Assembly: GCF_963678635.1 (NCBI RefSeq)
Contig: NC_087066.1
Coordinates: forward strand, 38,821,755 to 38,885,754
Source of the DNA: Symsagittifera roscoffensis
Taxonomy: Eukaryota > Xenacoelomorpha > Acoela > Convolutidae
Direction: 5' to 3'
DNA length: 64,000 nt
Part shown: one piece after another, positions 50,401 through 62,400 of the stretch
Position numbering within the stretch: the stretch's first letter is position 1
Layout of the letters: every line of letters begins with the position of its first letter
The notes under the pieces: generated by a model
Told to the model about the DNA's origin: nothing
Databases searched by the model: none
The model's input: only the letters and a program-made list of their open reading frames with translations
Made by a program: the position numbers and the translations under genes

Positions 50401-53400
50401 AAGTTGCTGGGAGAAACTTAAGGATCTACTTAACAATCTCCCCCCCCCCTTTCAAGAAAGGGGGGGGGGATTGTTAAGTAGATTACTTGCAGCGAATTTT
50501 CGACCAATCAGAATGCAGCAAAACTCGAATTTACATACAACGCTCTAGTGTGAATTTACTGCTTCATTTACAGGGGTGGAGATTCTTTAGTAGATACAAT
50601 AGGGGGGGGGGGGGCTAGGGGGGGGCATATTGTTAAGTAGATCCAAACTTAACTTTTCGAGAACCGATTCGGTCTACGCATCAACTCGAAATGTTTCATA
50701 GGCTCAATAGCTTGCCTAAAAAAACTTTAACTGTTCTTGAACCGATTCTCTTTCAACTTTTGTAGCTTGAATACCTTGCTTAAAGAAAACTTCTCATGAA
50801 CCGATTCGCTTTGTAAAATAACTGGAAAAATTTCAAATTTTCATAGTTTAGAAATTTGCTTGAGCAAAACTTGTTAAAATTTGCGCGTACCGAATCAGCT
50901 ACGAAAAATTTGAAATATTACAAAGTTTCAAGGCTTGATTAGTTTACTCGAAAAACTTGAACTTTTCGCAAACCGATACGTCTATGAGACATCTGGAAAA
51001 ATTTCATAGTTTCATAGCTTGAATAGCTTGCCAAGATAAACCAATTTTTTCGCGAACCGAATCAGTCTACGAAAAACTGAAATTGTTTCAAAGTTTCGTA
51101 GCTTGAATAGTTTGCCTAGAAAAACTTAAAATTTTCGCGAACCGAGTCAGCCCAGAAAAAACTTCAAATATTTAAAAGTTGCGAGGCTCGAATAGTTTGC
51201 TTAAAAAAACTTAAATTTTTGCGAGCCGATTCGTCTATGAGACACCTTGAAAAATTTCATAGCTTGAATAGCTTGCTAAGATAAACCTATTTTTTTCGCG
51301 AACTGAATCAGTCTACGAAGAACTGATTTTGTTTCAAAGTTTCATAGCCTGAATAGCTTGGTTAGAAAAAGTCAATTTTCGAAAAACGAGTCAGTCTACG
51401 AAAAATCTTGAAATATTTCATAGATTTAAGACTTGAATAGCTTGCTTAGAGAAAAATTTTCGAGGACCTATTCGTCTGAGACAACTAGAACTATTTCATA
51501 GTTTCATAGCTGGAATAGGTTGCGTAGAAAACGTATTTTTTTTGCGAACGGATTCAGTATGAAATAACCAAATTTTTTAAGTAACATAACCAAAGGTATT
51601 TAAGCTAATTTCAGAAAGCATGAGTTAATGAGCAATGTATAGTCAGATTTTGAAGCTTTCAATGACGCGTTTTCATCCATTTCCGTTTTGAAACTAAAGA
51701 GCGACCTTTTATTTGAGATCAATTGAATTCAATGATCAATTTTATTATTCGAACGTTTCAACAACTAAAATTTTTTACAGGCAAAGGTGTACTTCGCAAA
51801 CACAAGGTAAAACTCTAAAAACGCGCAAACAAACTAGAAAATGCAAAAAAAAGACAATCAATTTCAGAAAAAAACCGAAATCCATGGGAAAAGAATTGCT
51901 TATCAAACACAACCAATTAAAATTTCTAAGAACAAAATAGATGGCCTTAAAGGACTTTGAACTTCTAGGACAGTTTATAATTAACGTTTTTTTGTAACAT
52001 TGACTCAATTTTCATACCATTGGGAAATCTGAAAATCAAAAATTATTTTCAAAATTAGAAGTAGTTAATAATTTTTCGCGCCATTTTCGTTTTCGTATTT
52101 GGTGAGCGCAATTTACTGACTTTTAGCTGACAAATTTAAATTAAACTCATTAAGTGCAGATATGCTTAAGTGCATTTATAAAGTAAATGTATTAATTCAC
52201 TTCTGTAGTTATTAGAGCATTAAAAATTTTTCCTGGAAAAAATCAAAAAAATTTCCAAGACCCCTTCACTACGCTCATTAATCAAATTTTAGAAAAATTG
52301 TCAATTACTTCGTTGTTTAACCAAAATATCTATTGTTTAATAATTTGTCTTGATATTTTTGTGCCCAACACAAACTTAGGCATTTGTATCTAGGTAGTAT
52401 GCGTACACTAATTTAAAAAGTAGCAAATAGTTGGAATACTGATAGCGAACTCGGGGAAGCAGAAAGAAAAGAAATGAACAACTTTTTTGAAAACAAAATT
52501 AATTTTCGAACTGCAAAGAAAAATTATCACTTAAAAGCTTTTTTGAAAAACTTGAACTTTTTGAGATAGCCATTTTTGATTAAAAAATAACCCAATTAGC
52601 AAATACATGATAAATCAGTACCTTTTTTTGATAAAACAGCAATTTAAAGTCAATATAAAAAAAAAACAAATCTCCAAACCATAAATTTCAGCGAGAACAA
52701 ATTTAGCAAAAAACAAGACAATAGAAAACGCACGGCGTGAATTAAAGGAAACTAATTTCTTTCAGTATTTTTCAGGAATAATTTTGAGTGTATCGCGTCA
52801 GCTTTTGGACAACATCGTATGCCAAATCAGGTGACCTTGAGTCTAGGATGCAATTAAATACACGGTTCGCTTAAGCCCAAAAAATTGCAGATCGAAAATT
52901 GTACGGTACCAAAAGCAAATTACATTGCTGTTGGCAATTAAAATACTGCTAATTCCTGACACTGCCTTGTATGAGATTATCAATTCGCTAATTGCAAGTT
53001 TATTGACGCCGAATGTTTTTTAAATGAGGTTTGGCAGGTCAAATTGTACGCGTAAAATCATTCAATTGTAGCCCTCCAATAGAATCATTCAATAGGTAAG
53101 TTAACTTTCGGCTAATTTATACACTTTGTGCAATTCGGCGGGCTTATACACCGGTTGCTTTAGTCACACTCGATTTTAACATCTTGTATTTCTTTTTATC
53201 TTCAACGAGCTAAACTCGAACTATAACGAACTAATATCCAGTACTCGGAGAATTTGAACAGCGAAACTCTAGTTTAAGGGAGTAATCGCCGGCCCACAGT
53301 GCCGAATCTATAATACATACATACATACATACACACATACATACATACATACATAAAAAACTATAAACTACCAAGTATCTCAACACTAACCCGTGAGAAA

Positions 53401-56400
53401 CGGTTGCTCCCCTCCGGTGGTGTCTCCTGACTCGGCGACTCCAGATTATAGCCGGTGTTGATTAACTTGCTGTTCGGTCTGCGTTTGTTGTCGTGCGAAT
53501 GCGAAGGTTGGAAATCGTCAGACGAAGTTTGGTTGTTGTGGTTTGAGTTCTGATGTGAGATTGAGTGCCTTCTCGGACCTCCTGACTTGTGCATGGGCAA
53601 AGGCGAAGTATTCTGGGCGAAGGCAGAAGGCTCTTCATAATCGTCTTCTTGGTAGAGCAGTTCTACAAATACACCAATTTACTTTTACACAACATACTCT
53701 ATCCCACTTTGGTTGAATTACTCTACCTTTCTATAATCAAATTAATTTATCCGGCAAAATTGAAATTAATCACAAGCCAACATCTGTAAGCAATAGGCGC
53801 TCCTCATAAACTAGACTGAGCTTCATCAAACCACTCACCCAACCCCCTCGCATTAGAACTGTGCCTCTAGCCGGCCGAAACGCAGCGGCGAAAATCCTTA
53901 GACTAGGCGGCATGGCTCGCCCCCTACGGGCAACTAACAACCTTACCAGCAGTAAAGTTCAATTTCCAGGTGGTATCTAAATCTTAATAACCAACTGATG
54001 TTGCAGCTACCTCCGTTTTACTAATTACATGCCAGTAGCGTGCCGAGGGGGGGAGGGCGACCGCCCCCTCCCTCAATTCGGGTTGCCTATTTTTTCCAAA
54101 GGGTCCCCCCTTTGGTTTAACTTAACGACATCCATTTTTGGCTGACCAACTCAAAATTTTTCTAAGGCGCCTTCGGCGCCAATATAACTAATAGGGTCCT
54201 TATGGTATTTTCGGAGACCTCGGAAAATCAAACAAATTGGTCGACCTAAACAGAAGGTCCACAACATTTTCAAAATCCCCCCCACCCCCTAGAAAAATTC
54301 TGCGATAATCTTTCGTTCAATCATTTCATGAAAAACTGAAAAAGGCACAATAATTTGAAAATAAACCCAGCTTTTAACGCAATTCATTTACTTAAAACAT
54401 GACATATAAAAGTTCACATGAGAATTTGACTCCATTAATTCGTTGACTATAGATTATATAGTAAAAACTACCACAACTCTCTTGAAATAGACCGGAAACA
54501 CGTCGCGGGGTTCACAGCGATATTCTTATTTGTGAGATTTATACCACTCAGAAGAGATTCTTCACAAGGTAAGATAGATAATTCCTTTACAAAAATAGCC
54601 ATGGAATCAATCTATAAATGGAAAACATAATTCCTAAATTATAAATTTAGCATCCAGAAACATAGCCAACAGAAAATTGGAAAAGAGTCAAAGAACGCAA
54701 GTAAACCGAGAAAAAACTTTGCAAAAAATAGATGGCCTTAAAGCTCTATGAACTTCTTGAAGAATTTATGATTGATAATTTTTTGATAAAATTACCCAAT
54801 GTGAGGAAACTGGATCAATAGATAAGAAAGAAAGAAAGAAGCAATTTATTTCTTCAGACATACAAGTACATTTACAAAAAAAATCAAACAAATTAAGCAA
54901 TTAAATTTTGGTAAACGTACGTATTATCTGAAGAGAATAGACTAAGGGCAAATTAGATGCCCACTAAATGTCTACCCAGTATATACTGACTGAGACATAA
55001 AACGTTTATGTGTAAATATAGATAGTTATTTAAGCAGCAAGTATTTTTGTAAGTATTTGCAAAATTTCATATTTTTACAAAAACGGGGTTTTCTCGAAAA
55101 CTAGCAACTTCTGGAAGGTCATATTTTTGGGGTAGAAGCAGATAAATTTTTTAGCTGGGAAATCTGAAAATTAAATTCCATTTTCGAAATTAGGAAATCA
55201 ATCACGTTCTTCGTGACCTTTCCACTTTTGCTGTTTGTGGAGTTTACCTTCCTTTCAACGAAAGTCATGCCACGAAAAAGTAAATTTGAGCCGAAACAAA
55301 TTTTAAGATTTTTATTTTTCCTATTAAAACACTTTTCAAAAAATCATCACGACCTAGTTAAGAGTCTGAACTGCGTTTGCGTTCATCGACTCTTAGACAA
55401 ACATGACCGGCAGACCACCGCATGTTTTAGAGACTCAGCGAGGAAAAAAAACGTGGGTTGCGAATCTATCAGAGGAAATTACATGATAACACAGATCAAA
55501 TAAATCGTAGGTTTTATCATACAATTAATGAATAAAACTAGACATTTTGAGAGAACCCAAACGGTATGTGTTTTGATTACCCATGTGATTGTAGTATCAT
55601 AATTCATTATGAAAGCCAAAATTAAGTCAGCAAAGGTTCGAACCACCTCTAGAACGGATCGCTAGAATATGAATCAACCGCCTTCGCTAGCGCCATCTCT
55701 CATGAATGTCTTTAATGGTTTATATAAACTAGAAAGATTTTTAAAAATAATTTTTATCTGAGCAAAGTCCTGATTGCTCCGACTGACTTTACGTCGACAA
55801 AAAAGTTTTTGGTACAAAAAATTAAGAATTAGAGTTTTTTGTCGGTTTATCCCTCCGTGTAAAATATAAAAGGACAATTTTTAGTAACGTACTCACAAGA
55901 CTCCCTACTTGCCTCAATTCAATTCTTACACAGAGGTGACACAACATTACAACACAAACATAAAAAACAATAGAAGTACACAAATGAAAAATGTTGGAAA
56001 AAAATAGTTCGACTAAAATTTTCGTATGTCTCAATGAAATTTCAACCTGGGCAAATATGCCAAGCAAAACATTTGAATTTTAAATAAGCAACGGAAAAAA
56101 AACTGGCAAAGTGGAAATAAAGCCGACAATTTTTAAGCAGACACCAGTTGAGCCGAAAAAAAATTAATTTCAAGTTATCTAAAAGCACAATGAAACAAAA
56201 TGGATCAATATGTAAAGATTTTATTTCGCTGGGAAATCTGATAATTAAATTCCACTTTCGCAATTAGAAGTCAATCACGTTTTGGTGACCTTTATACTTT
56301 TGCTGGTCGATAGTGGAGCTTGCTTTCCTTTTAACGAGGGAAATGCACTGAACTTGAAAAGAACTCACAAGTCAAACCGGAAACTAAAAATTTTTTCTGA

Positions 56401-59400
56401 AAAAAAAACAAAAAACACCAAGACCTTTATAAGAGTCTTCACTAAGTTCATTGCTCTCAAAAACTGCTTAAAGCACAAGAAACATCTATGATGCGGCAAC
56501 TAAGCCGACAAAATTTGAGCAACAAACGAAAGTTCGACAATTCAATTTTTACCAGAAAACAGTTTCAATTTCATACATACTGAAAAAACAAGGTGCCGCT
56601 GGGACTCGAACCCTCAACCTAAGTGTGCAAAAAAAATCTACCTCTAAGCCAAGTAGGAACAATCCTGGAAGTTGTTAAGGTTCAATAATAGAGCAAGAAA
56701 GAAAAGCAATTAAGATTCAGGACGAATCTTAATCTCTGAATTTCAGTATGAAAATATTTTGACCTTTTTTGGATGAAATTAATTCATTTTGAGAATACTG
56801 GATTAATAAAATACATTTATATTCAGCTGGGAACTCTGGAAATGAAAATTCACTTTCGAAAGTAAAAGTCAATCACGTTTTTCATGACCTTTACACTTTT
56901 GTATTTGCAGTGTGCAATTTACCTCACTTTGAGCATATGAATTTTAACTAGCACATGAACCGCAATTACGGTGCTTCAAAAAGAGCTTCCTAAAACATGT
57001 ACTTATACAGCGACATTTAATGCAACCGTGAAGATGAACTGCTCATCTACCAGGGGTTTCTAATTTAAAAAAAAACGCCAAATTTTGAAAACCATTTCTA
57101 AAATGCCGATATATAACTGACAGGACTCCACCTCAGGGTTAAGAATTTCAAGTTCTGTTATTTTGGTTTAATATCTAAGTTTTCGAAAAAAAAAATCCTT
57201 AAAAATCGCCACATCTGGAATCTTAAAGGATTTGAGCAACCACACTTGAACGCCATATTTGCAAGCCCTAAGTGTACTCTGACAGCACCTCCACTATGAA
57301 GTTGAGAATTTCAAAGTGGTTAAATAAATTGTTGATCAAAATTGTTTTTATAGTTTTACATTGCGAATTTCGGAAAAATGTAGAGTTAAAGCATTCGCTC
57401 TCCAATAGATCTTTTAACGTCGACTTGAGTAAACATTCCAAACCCTGCAAGGTTTCGGCCTTTTAGCACACCAACGAAGTGACTTCTCTACCATGTGCCA
57501 AATTAAAATTCTTAAGCATTACAATATACGATACAGCTTAAGCGTGCAAAAAATCTTTCGTTAAACATGCAAAAAATAACTCTGCTTAAACATGTCATCA
57601 TGGGGACTTCTTAAACATGTGTCATATGAAACGCCAATTAAATATTGTATAGATTGAACTCAAAAATAGCCTATATATCAAAGGGCATTCATAAAAGCGG
57701 TAATATGTATGAATGCACATCTGTATTTCCTAGAGAATTTTAAGACAATTTCCTAAAAAAAAAACACTTAAAAAACACCAAGACCTATATAAGGGTCTCT
57801 ATTAAATTCATCAATTCTTAAAAATGCCGACTGCACTTAAGTAAGGATCAATTTGGCGGATTTTCAGAAAAACAACAGAAGAAAATAAATTGAAAGTCTG
57901 GAATTTTGTTTTCATTATGCTGACAAATCTCACTCACGCAATGTTTCGCCACCACAAAACAAACGCAATGTAAAACCATAAGTGAATCGGAGCTTCGAAT
58001 CACTTGCAATACAACGCAAGCGCAGCATTGCAAGTTAGCGAATAGAAAACGCCACAAAAAATGAAATCGAAAAAAAAAACGTTATTCGAAGATAGGAAAA
58101 GAGTAATGAACGCAAATAAACATAAAAAACACTGACTTTCTTGAAAAAAAAAAACTCAACTTTCGAATTTCAAAGGAAAAACAGATGCATTTTAAGCTCT
58201 TTGAATTTCTAGAACAATTTTTGATCGGCGCTTTTTTGATAACAAGAACCCAACTCGAGAAAACTGGATCAATAGGTAACGTCACTTTCAGCAGATGAAT
58301 TTCAATTGAACTCAAAAAGAGCATTATACCTAACTGCATCAATACTTTGAGACTTTTTCCTGAAAAAAGCAAGCAAAAACATTCAGCGAAAACTATATAG
58401 GAGTCTTCACTACGTTCATTACTCTTAAAAACAAACATAGCCAACAAACAGTTGGAAAAGAGTCAATGACCGCAAACAAACAGAAAAAAAAATACTGGCT
58501 TGTTTTTATGAAAAAAAAACGGTTGTTTCGAATTTTTTTTAAAAGATGCCCTTTATTAAGTTTTTATTCCGCTGGGAAATCTCATAATTAAATTCCATTT
58601 TTAAAATTAGAAGTCAATAACGTTTTTCGTGACCTTTACACTTCAGCTGTTCGATAGTGGTGTTTCCCTTCCTTTAATAAAGAGAACGAACTGAACTGAA
58701 ATCAAAAGACAAACCGCGGAAAACTTTCCTGAAAAAAAAATCATCGCGACCTATATAAGAGACTGAACTACGTTAAAAGAATCAGAAAAACTGGCATGAT
58801 CACGGATTCGAACGCTTGATCTTCGCGAAATAGCCCCGCTCATTACCACCACATTACTGGACCCACATTTTCATGCAAATTAACTTCATTAACAGAGCAA
58901 GCTATCAAATGGTTCAAGTCATTCTGTTAAACTAGTTGTTAACTAGAAAAAAGCCTAGATTCCAGTTTGACAACGCTTGCTTATCACAAGCGACAAACGT
59001 AAAGAAATAGCTCTCAAAGTGTAAAAAAACCAATTGAATTTAAAATAAACTTGACCTCTACGAGAATCAATCCTGTCTTCAGACATTTATGTTTTCCAGT
59101 TGACTACCCAACTTTATTGCGCCAAAGACGCTAATAGTAATCAAAGACAGGCGGCAGAAAGGAGCTTCAAATTTCACAAAAACAAATTGTAACAAGACTG
59201 CTCGTATCAGGGCGAAGCCCTGAATGTTCCGACTGCCTTTTAAGGTTTATGGAGCAGTAATAACATTAAAAAATTCAATGAACTAAAACAAAATGAAAAA
59301 AAAACTCCAAAATTTGAAATTTTTTATGAAAATCATCACCCCTCAGATTTCGCTCCTTGCAACAAACCAATTATGGCAAATAAGCTTCTTTCAACCAATT

Positions 59401-62400
59401 TGGAACAATTTCTAAGACGGATTAATTCTCCGCTTACGCGTTAATAGCGCGAAATATAGCAATTTTTAAACCCCCGTAACTTTATGAAAAATTATCACAG
59501 GTGAAATATCTTTTCAAATTTGAGCTCAGGACAACAATACCTTTCGAAATTTATAAAAAAGAAATCCGTCAAAAATGGCTAGTTAAAAAGTCGAAATTTG
59601 TCTGAAGAAAAAATAACCCACCCCAAGCACAAATATTCCGTTACTTTCGTATCAAAAGTCGGAACAATAAATTGAAATATTATAAGCTTAAGGCAAGCAC
59701 ACTAACCATGCATGTAATTAAATGGAAATTATACAGCCAAAATGCGTATAAACTATGCATTTCAGAAATCTTGCAAAAGATATTGTTGGAAAACTTCAGA
59801 AACCCAATTTTAATTATTAATATGTTATATGAAATAAATAGTTTTTATCGGTTCAACTGATGAATTTAAAAAGCATTAACTGTGTTAACTTATTACAAAT
59901 CAAACTACATTGTGTTATATTGCCAATACAGGCTCATGCCCTAAAAAAACCCCAGCACTCTCACATTTGCAAAAAAAGTGCCACTAAAAGCAGCACATTT
60001 ATTTGCAACTTAGATTGGATCGCACTGTCACACTACGCTACGCTAGCGTAAATACGTCACATATAATTTGATAGGGCGACATATATCGGATCTTAAAATG
60101 GCCATTTTAAGACCCCGTAACTTTAAAATTATCAAAAAAACTTTCTGAATCTGAGCTTCGGGCGCCAATATTTTTCACATGGTACAGATTCCGTCAAAAA
60201 ATGGCTAGTTGAAAAGTACCCCGAGCACTTTTCCGGCTTTTTCTCCGATGGTCGCAACAAGAAAAAAGTTGGAATGTAATTATACTAACTAGTTAGATTC
60301 AAAATTTCGAATTCTCAAACCATTAAAAAATTACTAAAAACCTGGTGATGTTTTTACCTAGTCTAAATTTCACAAAAATTTTATATAAACTGATTTGATA
60401 TTTTTTTATGAAAGCGCCGGGACCCCTTTTGGAAATCCACGAGAAACTGAGTATTAAATAAATAAAAAGTTATAGTATTGACATTTACCTAAGGGTGATC
60501 TCTTACAAAGGCAGAGTTTGCAAACGCCCAGAATAAAACTCTCAAGAAAAAATGACACAAAAAATCTCGAGAATTTCTCAAAAGCCAGAATACTTCCCTT
60601 AATCAACGACGCATAAAAAGACACCAAAAGCAAAATATCTCGATCGCGAAAATCTCCTTAATAAATTTCAAGTTTCGAAGGCCTTAGTTCTTTTTTGATG
60701 TCTCCTTTCGTTGTCAGAAAAAGGCTATCTAGCTTCAATAATGTCGATAAAAACTATTTCTTGATAGACATTTTTTTTAAATATTACTTTCTACAGAATT
60801 TGGGCATCGAAAAACCATCTTAAACAGATTCATGTAATTTCTACAATAAATTAGAAATCCACTCATGGGAAATGCATGTTTTCGACTTGAACAAAATCTA
60901 ATTCACAATTTCTCGTCTGACATAATTATTCGACCTGTGTAGGCGATTGGTGGCGTAGGCGCAAGCTGATATTGATAAACAAAAATACTTCTTTGCAGCA
61001 GTCTGGTTATAAACTCCTTCAAGATAACCACAAATATCCTTTTGCCTGCCTACCAGTCTACGCATACTAGTGGGTCAAAGACATAGATTGAAATTGAGAC
61101 GGTGTAATCCAGGAATATATTTTAATTATTTACTCAATTTCAGGGCAGAAAATATTTACGAACAGTTTTAGTTCACTACAACAAGGAAAGTCAGATTCTT
61201 TTTCTCATGCAATTAAAGGAAGCAATTTTCAAAAAGCCACTTTTCAAAGAGACCTGATTCCTCAAAAAGTGTGACAGTTTAGCGAAAACCTCTATAGTGC
61301 AATTAGAAAGGTTGGGAGCCAAATAAAACAAAAGAACACATTTTCAAATTAGCTTTATCAGCTAACTTACGGTCAACAAAACTTAAGGAGGTTACAGATG
61401 AGGGACTTGCCACAATCTATGGTAACATAACGGCCCCTAGGACCATGAAAAGCAATTTTAAAACACAGCCAACTGACATTTGGAAGATTAATGAACGCAA
61501 GGAAACTGAAAAAAATCCTCTGCTTTTGAATTTTGAAGGAAAAAAATAGATGGCATTAAAGCTCTTTGAATTTGTAGAACAACTTATGATGGACACTTTT
61601 ATGTTAAAAATTAATCCCGTTTGAGAAAACTGGATCAATAGGTAAAACTTTTATTTCTTTCGCTGGGAAATCTGATAATTAATTTCCATTTTCGAAATTA
61701 GAAGTTGAACACGTTTTTCGCGGCCTTTACATTTTGCTGTTCGATAGTGGAATTTGCCTTCCGTTTAACAATGCAGTGCTGATTTAAATTATCCGGACAA
61801 AATGAACCAAACTTGAATTTTCAAACGCGTTTTTCTCAATTTGGGTTCAAATTAGACCAAAAGTGACGAGAACAAAAGTTGCTTGGAATTTCATCAGAAT
61901 TAATATGGTGAATTTTTTCCTCCAAAATTCGCAACTAAAATTTTACCCGAAAATGGTCCATTTTGGCTTTTTCAATTAATCAAGAACTGCGCTAAAACTA
62001 CTTTGTTAATTGATGAGGAATATATATCACAAGAAGCCTCTTACACAGCCCAACAAAGTTCTAGCTGGGTTACCAAAAACCCGTAGAAGAGAAAATATTT
62101 TTGCTTGATAGTCAAGCAATTATTACTTCACAAAACACAAAATTTTTGCTTTAAAACAAATTGTTAACAATTTACTCTAAATTTTGGGGATTTAACCTTT
62201 CTGAAACTTTATTGGGCTGTGTAAGAGGCTTCTTGTGATATATATTCCTTATCAATTAACAAGCACTTTCAGCGTAACTTTTGATTAATTGAAAAAACCC
62301 AACGTGGCCCATTTTTGGGGTAGAAAAAAAATTTTGGTTGAGAATTTAGGAGAAAAACTTGCACAATATTAATTCTGATGAAATTCTAATCAACTTTTCT

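Larger units (their letters stand above)
48099..53390 (-). other. Git: GIT intron c-d
   Basis: 5.3-kb intron containing the FLYWCH exon, a minisatellite with an inserted MITE, two family D copies and a reverse fragment of family E (about 48460-48510). The parts 49640-50260 and 52300-53300 show no feature that I can name. Confidence 0.65.

Noticed and set aside
53589-53789. Plus-strand 66-codon frame opposite GIT exon c
   Set aside because: It overlaps the exon on the other strand and has no splice or start context.
56592-56660. Functional tRNA gene
   Set aside because: The acceptor stem does not pair and only three T-stem pairs form.
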